Shown in pieces: positions 34,054-42,067 of a stretch of DNA of 64,000 nt. This DNA comes from an uncultured Bacillaceae bacterium (GTDB lineage: Bacteria > Bacillota > Bacilli > Bacillales > Bacillaceae_L), in contig CANMHG010000001.1 of NCBI GenBank assembly GCA_947497585.1, positions 744,001 through 808,000 on the forward strand, given 5' to 3'. The notes below the pieces were generated by a model. That model did not search any database, was not told the origin of the DNA, and saw only the letters and a program-made list of their open reading frames with translations. Both the position numbers and the translations under genes were made by a program. How positions within the stretch are numbered: the stretch's first letter is position 1; the number at the start of each line of letters is the position of its first letter.

Positions 34054-34833
34054 TCAGTTCCCTGAAAAATTTGGTCGTCTTTTTTCTTTAAATGCAGCCA
34101 TACCTTCACGTTGATCATTTGAAGAGAATAGGAGAGAAAAGTTCTTTCTTTCATACTGCATTCCATCATAAATTGAATAATCAATTGCTTTTAGTACCGA
34201 TTCTTTAATTAGTCGTATGGAAAGTGGTGCTTGATTCGCAATCGTGTTTGCAAACTTAACGGTTTCCTCTTCAAGTAACTCAGGAGCTACGATTCGATTT
34301 ATGATTCCATAATGGAGTGCTTCTTCAGCAGAAATTCTTTTCCCTGTGAACAGCCATTCCATTGCTTTTGTTTTTCCAACGAGCTTTGTTAATCGTACGG
34401 TTCCACCAGCGCCAGGCATTACACCTAAGCTCACCTCTGGAAAACCAAACTCTGCTTCCGTCGAGGCAAAAAGTAAATCGCAGCAAAGTGCAAGTTCAAA
34501 ACCACCGCCAAGAGCAAACCCTTGAACAGCTCCAACAATCGGCTTTTTAATCTGAGCTAATCGATCCCAATCTGTAAATTGATTTAATAATTCTAGATCA
34601 ATTGAAGTATCATCCATCATCTCATCAATATCTGCACCTGCAGCAAAAGCACGACCATTACCCGTTAACACAATGACTCTAATCTCGTTATCACGATCAA
34701 AGCCTTCCATTGCTTCTAAAATTTCTGATACCATTTTTCGATTTATTGCATTTAGCACCTTTGGGCGATTCAATGCAATCATACCGAGACGTCCATTAGT
34801 AGATGTAACGATATGTTCGAAATTTTTAAGCAT
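34054..34833 (-). CDS. paaF: Enoyl-CoA hydratase, PaaF-like
   Basis: Crotonase motifs NAINRKMVSEI, GRAFAAGADIDEMM, GAVQGFALGGGFELALCCDL and PEVSLGVMPGAGGTVRLTKLVG are present. They include the Glu pair used by true hydratases (GGGFELA; FPEVSLG). It should hydrate 2,3-dehydroadipyl-CoA. The gene overlaps the end of the upstream EthD-like gene by eight bases, so translation is coupled. Confidence 0.85.
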   Translation of the reverse strand: MLKNFEHIVTSTNGRLGMIALNRPKVLNAINRKMVSEILEAMEGFDRDNEIRVIVLTGNGRAFAAGADIDEMMDDTSIDLELLNQFTDWDRLAQIKKPIVGAVQGFALGGGFELALCCDLLFASTEAEFGFPEVSLGVMPGAGGTVRLTKLVGKTKAMEWLFTGKRISAEEALHYGIINRIVAPELLEEETVKFANTIANQAPLSIRLIKESVLKAIDYSIYDGMQYERKNFSLLFSSNDQREGMAAFKEKRRPNFSGN

Positions 34834-35134
34834 CTAATTCCTCACCAATCATTAATGTGATTAGGTCGCCAGCAAATTTCATTGCATCTTTACCAGAAGC
34901 TTTTCCTTCATCCGTTCTCATTGCTGTTTGAAGTGCTTCGTGGCTGTCATAGTACATTTCACACATTAAGTAGTATTTTCCTTCTCCACCCATTGGGCTT
35001 CCAACCACTTTTGTTACTTCCATTTTGCGTAGTCCTGGAATTTTTGCTGTTAGTGGTGCGTGTACGTTAAAGTAGTGTTCGTTGAATGCCTCTTTGTTTT
35101 CAGGGTGCTTGTATAATGCGATTAATTTTACCAT
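34826..35134 (-). CDS. EthD family small protein of the paa operon
   Basis: The 102-residue protein has the ferredoxin-like EthD fold signature: VKLIALYKHPENKEAFNEHYFNVHAPL, with the HAP segment, and a later YYLMCEMYYDSHEAL. EthD-like proteins occur in degradative operons, often with unknown function. Some related barrels are isomerases or decyclases. Here it stands first in the second block of the paa genes, right after the structured repeat, and overlaps the PaaF-like gene. AAGGAGATG precedes the start. Confidence 0.8.
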   Translation of the reverse strand: MVKLIALYKHPENKEAFNEHYFNVHAPLTAKIPGLRKMEVTKVVGSPMGGEGKYYLMCEMYYDSHEALQTAMRTDEGKASGKDAMKFAGDLITLMIGEELDA

Positions 35135-35224
35135 TTAAATCCATCTCCTTAGTGTTTGGTTTTTGGCTCATTTCTCAAAGAATGTTGTTTTCAAATTAAA
35201 CATTGACCGTTCCTTTGCGCTGCA

Positions 35225-35320
35225 GGCATTTGCTTTCCGCGGGGAGGGACGCGAGCCTCCTCGGCGCCATGCGCCTGTGGGGTCTCGCACTTCCCTCTAC
35301 TCCCGCAGGAGTCAAATGCC
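35225..35320. repeat. Dispersed GC-rich structured element, copy 3
   Basis: The outer arms GGCATTTG (35225-35232) and CAAATGCC (35313-35320) enclose GCGGG/CCCGC, GCGAG (35251-35255)/CTCGC (35284-35288) and GGCGC/GCGCC with a three-base loop. It lies between paaD and the EthD-like gene, so it splits the paa operon. Confidence 0.85.
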
Positions 35321-35436
35321 TTCCGCTCCAATACACTCTTGTAAAGAAATACAGTCAGAAACAACAAACTTTACGAAAAGAGCCTATATTATCAAAAGCT
35401 ATACGTTAAAGGGATATCGCTTCTTTTCCTAAATTA

Positions 35437-35931
35437 TTACATCATTGTTGATACTGGCTTCATTGCTTCGAATGGGTTTTTACATCCTTTGCAGTATAGG
35501 ATGCTGCGACATGCTGTAGGGCCAAATAGGTTTTCCAATGTTGTGTAGACGGAGTCGCAGTATGGACAATTCACTGCCCAGCCCCCGCTTTCATCTAATT
35601 GCCTTGGAGGTGGTGCAATTCCAAATTCCTTTAAACGCTCGCGTCCCTCTTCAGTAACTCGGTCTGAGGTCCATGGTGGTGAATAAATGAATTGGACATT
35701 AATACTCAAACTCTTATCTAATGCTTGCAGTGCTGCGATCACATTTTTTTTAATAATGTCCAGTGCAGGGCAACCCATGAAAGTCGGAAGTACTTGGATG
35801 GTTACTGAATGACCATCTTGTTCTATTCCTTCTACCATTCCAAGGTCAATGATGGAAACAGAATCAATTTCAGGATCCTTAACACTATGTAGTGCTTCCA
35901 CGATTGCTTGCTTATTAACGTCTGTCACCAT
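35437..35931 (-). CDS. paaD: PaaD, iron-sulfur assembly/maturation protein of the phenylacetyl-CoA epoxidase
   Basis: An N-terminal DUF59/MIP18 domain carries VKDPEIDSVSIIDLGMVEG and FMGCPALDIIKKNV. A C-terminal zinc-ribbon-like part has CPYCDS and CKGCKNPFEA Cys pairs. PaaD is thought to help mature the epoxidase diiron centre or its partner. I start at the second ATG (nine bases after AAAAGG); the first ATG touches the ribosome-binding site. It follows paaC by about 27 bases. Confidence 0.92.
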   Translation of the reverse strand: MVTDVNKQAIVEALHSVKDPEIDSVSIIDLGMVEGIEQDGHSVTIQVLPTFMGCPALDIIKKNVIAALQALDKSLSINVQFIYSPPWTSDRVTEEGRERLKEFGIAPPPRQLDESGGWAVNCPYCDSVYTTLENLFGPTACRSILYCKGCKNPFEAMKPVSTMM

Positions 35932-35958
35932 AGCATCCATCCTTTTAAAGGTATTTCC

Positions 35959-36753
35959 TTACCAAGTTGCAACAGGATTGATATTGTATACCTCACTTAA
36001 TGTTGATAAGGCATCATCTAAGTCAGCTGTATGCTGACCAATTCTTCCATTGCCACTCTTCATTTCAAAGGTACTAGGGAAATCTAGATTTATAGATTCA
36101 AAGATTGGCTTCATAGCGTTTATCGTACGAGTTTTTAGTACCTCTTCAGTACCAATATAACCGAGCTCTGCCATTTCTTTTCCTTTAGGACCGAATGTTA
36201 GCATGCCCTCAAAGTCTGATACAACAGTCTGTACTGCTTTTTCCATTCGAGTTCTTGCGTCCCCACCTGCCATCATTAATTGTGTAAACCATGTTTTCCA
36301 ATGTAATAGATGATAGTAAAGCTCCATATTCACCTTTACAGCAACATCAGCTAGTGGCTGGTATGAGGATGTCTTTAGTGATTCGACTCTGATTTTTTTT
36401 GCTTGGGTATAAAAATAGTTACGTACAACCGCAAATGCCCAATCGTATTGAGGTTGTTTTAGGTAATGTCCTGGACCATTAACCATTTCTAATAACACTG
36501 CATTCTTTCTTTCATTTGAAGAACGAGAATGTGCAAGGTCATCTACTTTTCCTACCCCAATGTCCTCTAGTAGCTGATAAAACATTGCGGCATGACCCAT
36601 CGTATCTTGGCTAATTGAAGAAAATGCAACATCCTCTTCGATATGGGGAGCAAGCCCTAGCCACTCTGAGCCACGGTATGAGATAATAAAGTCATCATCG
36701 GCTAACTGAAAAAGTAATTCTGATAAGACTTGTAAGTCGTTATTCGATGTCAT
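35959..36753 (-). CDS. paaC: PaaC, structural subunit of phenylacetyl-CoA 1,2-epoxidase
   Basis: This helical ferritin-like subunit has LLFQLADDDFIISYRGSEWLGLAPHIEEDVAFSSISQDTMGHA and LYYHLLHWKTWFTQLM, as in PaaC. It forms the heterodimer with catalytic PaaA. I place the start at the ATG that overlaps the paaB stop (ATGA), which gives tight coupling and uses the upstream GGAGG. An ATG seven codons earlier lacks a site. Confidence 0.93.
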   Translation of the reverse strand: MTSNNDLQVLSELLFQLADDDFIISYRGSEWLGLAPHIEEDVAFSSISQDTMGHAAMFYQLLEDIGVGKVDDLAHSRSSNERKNAVLLEMVNGPGHYLKQPQYDWAFAVVRNYFYTQAKKIRVESLKTSSYQPLADVAVKVNMELYYHLLHWKTWFTQLMMAGGDARTRMEKAVQTVVSDFEGMLTFGPKGKEMAELGYIGTEEVLKTRTINAMKPIFESINLDFPSTFEMKSGNGRIGQHTADLDDALSTLSEVYNINPVATW

Positions 36754-37103
36754 TTCTTTTGCTTCCCTCCCCATGAAAAGATTTCTTGTTCATCTAGCAT
36801 TCCCTGCTCATAGTGACGCCACTTTTTCTTTAAATAGCCATATCCTTTTGTTGTACGATAATCTTTATTATCTAGACGGCTAAGTGTCATTCGCTCATCC
36901 AACGTCATTTTTCGAATATCAGAACGTTTCACTACCCAAATATCTGAAACAGGCTCCCTACGCATGAAATTTTCTTGTGCCAAGACAAGGGCAATTTCTT
37001 GATTAGGAGCTAATAGTGAAAATTGGTATTGAAGCGGAGATGTATCTGTTCTTTTACTAAAGACCTCGAACTCCTGAAAGAAGCCTTCACTACCCATGGT
37101 CAT
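36750..37103 (-). CDS. paaB: PaaB, small subunit of phenylacetyl-CoA 1,2-epoxidase
   Basis: The PaaB signature is FQEFEVFSKRTDTSPLQYQFSLLAPNQEIALVLAQENFMRREPVSDIWVVKRSDI in sequence; the protein is 117 residues. PaaB bridges PaaAC units in the epoxidase. It lies 15 bases after paaA and its stop codon overlaps the paaC start. AGGTATGACC-type spacing from GGAGG upstream suits the ATG. Confidence 0.93.
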   Translation of the reverse strand: MTMGSEGFFQEFEVFSKRTDTSPLQYQFSLLAPNQEIALVLAQENFMRREPVSDIWVVKRSDIRKMTLDERMTLSRLDNKDYRTTKGYGYLKKKWRHYEQGMLDEQEIFSWGGKQKK

Positions 37104-37118
37104 ACCTCCTTACATTTT

Positions 37119-38075
37119 TTAGCTGTTACTAAGTGCCTCATGAACCCATTTATTTGTGTGGTACGTAACCTTACGAAGCTCTAAGCGATCCTTTGATTTT
37201 GGACCATTGTTTTTTATGATTTGCTTAAAACGGTTCCAATCAGGTTGTTTATAAATCCACAATTCTTGTTCTTCATCATAGTGCATTGTGTCATCTGGTA
37301 ACTTTAAACCAAGTGAAAGAACTCTAGGAATATACTTAGAGAAGAAATCTTGTCTTAGCTCTTCATTGGTTTTTGTACGGATTTGATATTTAATCGTTAT
37401 ATCCTGTTTAGATGTTCCTGTTGTTGAAGAATCTCCTGGCCCAAAGAACATTAATAACGCTTCCCACCAACGGTCTAATGCAACTTGAAGCATTTGTTTT
37501 TGCTCCTCTGTTCCTTCAGCTAATGCTAGAATGATAGACTCACCATGTTGAGCGTGGAAAACTTCCTCTGCACAAATTCGCTTAAGTGCTCTAGCATAAG
37601 GTCCATAAGACGCATCAAGCATATTTGTTTGCGTAATAATTGCAGCTCCATCTACAAGCCAGCCAATGATTCCTGCATCTGCCCAGGATGGTGCTTCCAT
37701 ATGAAACACATTATGAAACTTTAAATCTCCTGAAAAAAGATCATTCATAATATCTTCTCTCGTTTTACCAAGTGGTTTCATAAGGTCTTCAGTTACTCGG
37801 AGTAAAAGCTGACCATGACCCATTTCATCCTGAACCTTTGCCATAATCCCAAGTTTCCTTTTTAAGCTAGGTGCCTTAGGTACCCATTCCTTTTCTGGAA
37901 GCGCTCCCATAATTTCGCTGATTCCGTGCATTGAAATTAATTTTATTAATGTAAGTCGATATTCATCTGGCATCCAATCTTCAGCTTCAATCTTTTCTCC
38001 AGCTTCAATTCGCTCCATGAATCTCTGCATCTTCTCTTCCTCAGTTAACTGATCAAAAGACATCACTTCTGACAT
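37119..38075 (-). CDS. paaA: PaaA, catalytic diiron subunit of phenylacetyl-CoA 1,2-epoxidase
   Basis: The four-helix diiron subunit is recognised by DEMGHGQLLLRVTEDL (first ExxH) and AEEVFHAQHGESIILALAEG (second ExxH). DWNRFKQIIKNNGPKSKDRLELR near the C-terminus also matches. It inserts oxygen into the ring of phenylacetyl-CoA using O2 and electrons from a reductase. The usual PaaE reductase is not in this cluster. I start at the ATG five bases after GGAGGTGG, not the ATG inside that site. Confidence 0.95.
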   Translation of the reverse strand: MSEVMSFDQLTEEEKMQRFMERIEAGEKIEAEDWMPDEYRLTLIKLISMHGISEIMGALPEKEWVPKAPSLKRKLGIMAKVQDEMGHGQLLLRVTEDLMKPLGKTREDIMNDLFSGDLKFHNVFHMEAPSWADAGIIGWLVDGAAIITQTNMLDASYGPYARALKRICAEEVFHAQHGESIILALAEGTEEQKQMLQVALDRWWEALLMFFGPGDSSTTGTSKQDITIKYQIRTKTNEELRQDFFSKYIPRVLSLGLKLPDDTMHYDEEQELWIYKQPDWNRFKQIIKNNGPKSKDRLELRKVTYHTNKWVHEALSNS

Positions 38076-38198
38076 AAACTCCACCTCCATTATTTATGAC
38101 GAAAACAACACGATAATGTTAAGTTTGTTACAGATTATGCAATATAATCGTAAACAGTAGTTATTTTCATAAAAAATATTTAGGATTATTTTTATATA

Positions 38199-38273
38199 AC
38201 GTTTATTTATCGTCATCTAATATTATTGTTATACGTTTAACACAAAGATAACGTGTTAATGATGAAAAGTCAA
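38199..38273 (-). promoter_or_regulatory. paaA promoter and operator region
   Basis: On the minus strand TTGACT (38268-38273) and TATCTT (38245-38250) are 17 bases apart. The inverted repeat TTAACAC (38237-38243)/GTGTTAA (38253-38259) straddles the -10. Further down, ACGTTTATTTATCGT (38199-38213) repeats the pdh-operon string. A long A/T-rich leader of about 120 bases precedes paaA. Confidence 0.55.
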
Positions 38274-38298
38274 ACCATTTTTCTGAAAATTGTAAAAA

Positions 38299-38323
38299 GA
38301 GCACAATGTTTTTCATTGTACTC
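38299..38323 (-). terminator. Terminator of the patatin gene
   Basis: GAGcACAATG and CATTGTaCTC pair around a five-T loop, followed by TTTTT on the minus strand. The stem overlaps the last codons of the gene. Confidence 0.75.
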
Positions 38324-39230
38324 TGTCTAAAAAACCGGTTATTTCATTTTCTTGTTCTAAAAAAACATTTGATCCTAAATCGATAAGTTCTTCCATTGAG
38401 GAAAGCTCATCAAACGGAATTTCTTCTCCAAGCTCTTTATTTACTCGAAGATAGTTAGATCCTAGCAAGTGATGGCATTGATAACTTATTGACTCGGAGG
38501 ATAAATGAAGGGCAAGATCCAGTAACTTAGGTGTAACCTTCATAGATGGAAAATCAAATGGTAGCCATTGCTTAACACCCCAATACTTATCATCTTGAAT
38601 TGTAAAATCAATGGTTTGCTTTCCAGTACCAACTGAAAGAATTTTAATATCCTCTATTTTCTTCTCATAATTCTTTAAAGCCTCCGTGACACAAACTAAG
38701 GAAGGGTTGTTTGCCCATAGTCCACCATCTATTGATAAAAAACGATTACCAACATTATTCGGCGGAAAATAAACTGGGGCTGAGCAGGATGACAATACTG
38801 CATCCCAAAGTTCAATCGACAAATCATCTTTCTCTTCAGCGTTTTTCATAGTTCTATGAACATATGGTCGACCATGTGTGACATCAACTGCCGGTATAAG
38901 AATTGGTGTTTCCACTTCAGAAAGCTTTATGTCTTTAAACGACTTCTTTAAGTATCTCCTTAAAAACCGGTCACTATATACACTTTTAAATAATCCAACT
39001 TTAGCCTGACGGATGAATATTTTACGACCAAATTTTTTATAGTTTTCCAAAACTTCGTCCATTGGTATTTTCATTGAGACAGAAGCAGCAATAATTGACC
39101 CAGTGCTAGTTCCAGCGATAACATCGAATAATTCGGCCACTGGCTTGTTATACTTTTCTTCCAAGGCTTTAAGGATAGCAATTGCAAATACCCCTCTAAT
39201 TCCTCCACCATCTATACATAACATTTTCAT
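38313..39230 (-). CDS. Patatin-like phospholipase
   Basis: The patatin fold is clear: oxyanion GGGIRG (residues 8-13), nucleophile elbow GTSTGS with Ser at about 45, and catalytic Asp in DGGLWANNP near residue 176. No signal peptide is present, so it acts on cytoplasmic or membrane lipids. Some bacterial patatins are phage-defence effectors (CapV), but no nucleotide cyclase gene is adjacent. A housekeeping lipid hydrolase is the modest reading. GGGTGAAG precedes the ATG. Confidence 0.88.
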   Translation of the reverse strand: MKMLCIDGGGIRGVFAIAILKALEEKYNKPVAELFDVIAGTSTGSIIAASVSMKIPMDEVLENYKKFGRKIFIRQAKVGLFKSVYSDRFLRRYLKKSFKDIKLSEVETPILIPAVDVTHGRPYVHRTMKNAEEKDDLSIELWDAVLSSCSAPVYFPPNNVGNRFLSIDGGLWANNPSLVCVTEALKNYEKKIEDIKILSVGTGKQTIDFTIQDDKYWGVKQWLPFDFPSMKVTPKLLDLALHLSSESISYQCHHLLGSNYLRVNKELGEEIPFDELSSMEELIDLGSNVFLEQENEITGFLDRVQ

Positions 39231-39335
39231 TTACTTCACCCATATTTTTTATCTTTATGTTTAGTCTTGCCAATCTATTGGTTTTAACTCATAAAGCCCG
39301 TATTTCGTATTTTCAAAAACAATAAACAGATAAAA

Positions 39336-39361
39336 GACCAAAATCCCTTATGGACTTGGTC
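39336..39361 (-). terminator. Terminator of the polysaccharide deacetylase gene
   Basis: GACCAA and TTGGTC form the base of a stem, with further TCC/GGA pairs inside. TTTTAT follows on the minus strand. Confidence 0.6.
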
Positions 39362-39375
39362 ATTGATCAATGCTT

Positions 39376-40212
39376 CTATTTCTTGTATGGGATATTTAAA
39401 AGCTCAGGTACCGTAACAAACTCATAACCTTGTTGTTGTAATGTTGGGATAATTTGTTTTAAAGATTCGATTGTAGGGGTTCGATTCGCATCCCATTCTC
39501 CACCATCATGCATTAAAATAACAGAACCAGGCTGAACCTGACTCGTAACAGTGTTTGCGATTACTGCTGGTGGTTCCTCTTGCCAGTCTAAAGAATCTAC
39601 TGACCAACCAACAACGGTGTAGTTCATGTTTCTTAACTTCTCTACCAACTCATTGTATAAAAATCCATAGGGAGCTCGGAAAAGTTTTGTACGATACCCA
39701 ATTAAATCTTCAAGGGTTTCTTCTGTTCGATTCACTTCTCTTTCAAGAGCAGCAACGCTTGCTTGGTCAACTAGATTTGGATGCCAATATGTATGATTTC
39801 CAACGATATGCCCTTCATTTATCATTCGTTTCACAAGATCTGGATAAGCCTCAGCTCTTGCGCCCATTACGAAAAATGTAGCATCTACGTTATACTGATT
39901 TAACACATCTAGCACTTGTCCTGTAAAGCGTGGATCTGGACCATCATCAAAAGTTAAAGCAACTTTCTTTTCAGCAGACGGACCACTTAACACAATGGTC
40001 TCAGGATACCTTTGCTGAAGCACGATGTTCGAAACAGGATACCTTACTCTTTCAGTTGTTTCAGGGCCACCCTCTAGTTGTGGAAACTCCTCTGGTGGTT
40101 GTTGAACAGGAATACTTTTAAACTCATCTACATTTGTTGCCAAAACATCAATTCCAATAAATCCATTAAAGCAAAGTCCTATTAATGCAAGAAAAGCGAA
40201 TTTTTTTATCAT
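39376..40212 (-). CDS. Secreted polysaccharide deacetylase (NodB domain)
   Basis: A signal peptide ends near residue 25, followed by a proline-rich stretch. The NodB domain has TFDDGPDPRFT (catalytic Asp and metal Asp), HTYWHPNLV (the HxxxH metal pair), RAPYGFLYNE, DSLDWQEEPP and the LMHDGG motif. It should remove acetyl groups from peptidoglycan or chitin-like chains outside the cell. The family has many sporulation and cell-wall paralogues in Bacillus, and I cannot say which one this is. A GGAAGGGGG stretch precedes the start. Confidence 0.9.
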   Translation of the reverse strand: MIKKFAFLALIGLCFNGFIGIDVLATNVDEFKSIPVQQPPEEFPQLEGGPETTERVRYPVSNIVLQQRYPETIVLSGPSAEKKVALTFDDGPDPRFTGQVLDVLNQYNVDATFFVMGARAEAYPDLVKRMINEGHIVGNHTYWHPNLVDQASVAALEREVNRTEETLEDLIGYRTKLFRAPYGFLYNELVEKLRNMNYTVVGWSVDSLDWQEEPPAVIANTVTSQVQPGSVILMHDGGEWDANRTPTIESLKQIIPTLQQQGYEFVTVPELLNIPYKK

Positions 40213-40347
40213 GTCCGAATCCCCCTTCCAAGTTATATCTTTTATTTTTTGAAAGTGGAGTCAAATTTATCCTAATGTGAGAAAAATATTTTGGAGTGTG
40301 ATTGCTATTCTAGTCCGAAAACCAAGCTGCAGTAATATTTTCTCTGT

Positions 40348-41355
40348 TTATTGAATCCATTTAGCTAATTCATAATAGATAGGAATCCCAATAATAAGAT
40401 TGAAGGGAAATGTCACTCCCAAAGCAAGACCTAAATAGATCGACGGGTTCGCTTCAGGAACAGATGTTTTAAGTGCAGCAGGTGCTGCAATATAGGATGC
40501 ACTACCAGCCAAAACACCCATTAAAGTAATGCCACCGATAGATAATCCAACAACACTCCCCACAATGACCCCTAAGCTTCCGAATAATAATGGTGAAAGC
40601 AACCCGAATAGCACTAACTTGACACCATATTTTTTCACTTCAGGAAGTCGTTGTCCTGCGATTAGTCCCATATTCAATAGAAAAAGAATTAATACACTAT
40701 TGTATAAATCCATAAATAACGGTTTTACCATCGGTACTGCACGCTCTCCAAGGATTACACCTATCAATAAACTTCCTACTAAAAGTAAGATGCTCTTACC
40801 AAAAATACTTTCTCTTAGAACCTCTTTATCAATTAAATTGAAAGACTGAGGCATAAAACCAACACTACGAGAAGAAAGCGAAGTTACCTCACTCTTATTT
40901 TTAACTACGTTTAAAATCAGTAATGACACTAAGATAGCAGGACTCTCCATCAACACAACAATTGCATTCATAAACCCTTCATACATTGTTCCATTTTTCT
41001 CAAGAAAAGAGAGAGCTGCACCATAGGTTACTATACTTATTGATCCATAGGTAGCTGCTAATCCTATTGAATTCTCTAGATCCACCTTAATAATTCTCAT
41101 AATAAAAAGTGTGATTAAAGGGATTGCAACTCCAATTATTAACGCACCACCCATTGGTGCTAACACAGTATTTAAGGAGTAATGCGAAAGTTCAGTTCCT
41201 CCTTTTATACCAATTGCGATTAATAGGTAAATACTTAAAGCCTCACTTAGAGCACTAGGAAATTTAAGGTCAGATTTAAAAACTGCTGCTATTAACCCTA
41301 AAACAAAAAATAAAACAACAGGTGATAGTAAATTATCTACAATAATTTCAGTCAT
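40348..41355 (-). CDS. SbtA-type sodium-dependent bicarbonate transporter family permease
   Basis: This is a 335-residue integral membrane protein with about ten spans arranged as an inverted repeat: FKSDLKFPSALSEALSIYLLIAIGIKGG and later GSASYIAAPAALKTSVPEANPSIYLGLALGVTFPFNL. Both segments are signatures of the SbtA family known from cyanobacteria. I start at the ATG behind AAGGAGG. A DUF2294/MpsC-like gene lies just upstream, which independently points to inorganic carbon uptake. Between them are two hairpins that could control expression. Confidence 0.85.
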   Translation of the reverse strand: MTEIIVDNLLSPVVLFFVLGLIAAVFKSDLKFPSALSEALSIYLLIAIGIKGGTELSHYSLNTVLAPMGGALIIGVAIPLITLFIMRIIKVDLENSIGLAATYGSISIVTYGAALSFLEKNGTMYEGFMNAIVVLMESPAILVSLLILNVVKNKSEVTSLSSRSVGFMPQSFNLIDKEVLRESIFGKSILLLVGSLLIGVILGERAVPMVKPLFMDLYNSVLILFLLNMGLIAGQRLPEVKKYGVKLVLFGLLSPLLFGSLGVIVGSVVGLSIGGITLMGVLAGSASYIAAPAALKTSVPEANPSIYLGLALGVTFPFNLIIGIPIYYELAKWIQ

Positions 41356-41398
41356 ATTCTCCTCCTTGACACCATTTTCTAACAACAAAAAATAAAAA

Positions 41399-41446
41399 CC
41401 GACAATACTCGAATGGTAAAAATCTACCAATCTCGAATATTGTCGG
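41399..41446 (-). terminator. Long hairpin with T-run upstream of the SbtA-like gene
   Basis: CCGACAATAcTCGA and TCGAaTATTGTCGG pair at 13 of 14 positions, with an inner GGTA/TACC pair. On the minus strand TTTTTATTTTTT follows. It ends the MpsC-like transcript or attenuates the transporter gene. Confidence 0.75.
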
Positions 41447-41449
41447 TTT

Positions 41450-41482
41450 ATCCTCAACTAACCTAATTGGTTTTTTGAGGAT
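41450..41482 (-). promoter_or_regulatory. Second hairpin in the leader between the MpsC-like and SbtA-like genes
   Basis: ATCCTCAA (41450-41457) and TTGAGGAT (41475-41482) are perfect inverted repeats. The hairpin stands directly before the long terminator-like hairpin, a spacing seen in attenuators. No known riboswitch is recognised. Confidence 0.45.
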
Positions 41483-41487
41483 CTCCC

Positions 41488-41853
41488 TTATGTAAAATCT
41501 TTCTCTAAATCGCAACATAATTTAAATACCATGATTCGTTCACCCGAATGAGTGCTAATATCAGTATGGAAACTCGTTACTTCTTTTCCAGTACATGATA
41601 GGATAATTTGTTTTAAGTCATCAATTCCTGATTCAACTAATTCTGAGCGTGTTTTCTTAATGGTTAGTATTCCCTCTTTGGTTTCACATACAGAATATTC
41701 AGCTGGAGTTAGAATTCCTTTTAAGCAGATGATGATCATGTCACGTAAAATATCTGACTTTACGGATACAGATCCTCGACCAAGAAAATCTTTTTCCCAT
41801 TGTGTTATCGCTTTGCTAATTTCTGATTCGATATACCCCTTGGATTTATTCAT
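41488..41853 (-). CDS. DUF2294 / MpsC-like protein
   Basis: The 121-residue protein shows the DUF2294 pattern: LGRGSVSVKSDILRDMIIICLKGILTPAE, a mid-helix with TRSELVESG and the end FHTDISTHSGERIMVFKL. In Staphylococcus aureus the MpsC protein of this family is named after the MpsAB membrane-potential system, in which MpsAB take up inorganic carbon. The gene stands directly upstream of an SbtA-like bicarbonate transporter. This is a suggestive link; MpsA and MpsB are not in the window. The ATG follows GAGGAG by four bases. Confidence 0.8.
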   Translation of the reverse strand: MNKSKGYIESEISKAITQWEKDFLGRGSVSVKSDILRDMIIICLKGILTPAEYSVCETKEGILTIKKTRSELVESGIDDLKQIILSCTGKEVTSFHTDISTHSGERIMVFKLCCDLEKDFT

Positions 41854-42067
41854 AATTCTCCTCAAAAGTAATGTATTTCCTACGAGTTTATAAATATACC
41901 AATCTTTCTAATTTATCACTTGATTACTTTTTCATTCAAGCCAATATATCTTATTAACCGAATGCTAAAGTCATTTTCACAAAACAGTTTTGCCAAGGTA
42001 ATAAACATCTAATTATACTTTATCGTGCTTTGTAAAAAACGTCAATAATTTCTTACCCCGCGCTTGC

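Noticed and set aside
35163..35432. Plus-strand frames in the gap between paaD and the EthD-like gene
   Set aside because: They overlap structured element copy 3 and have no ribosome-binding site or family match.
38313..39230. CBASS-type phage-defence system around the patatin
   Set aside because: No cyclic-nucleotide synthase or accessory gene is adjacent; neighbours are paa genes and a deacetylase.
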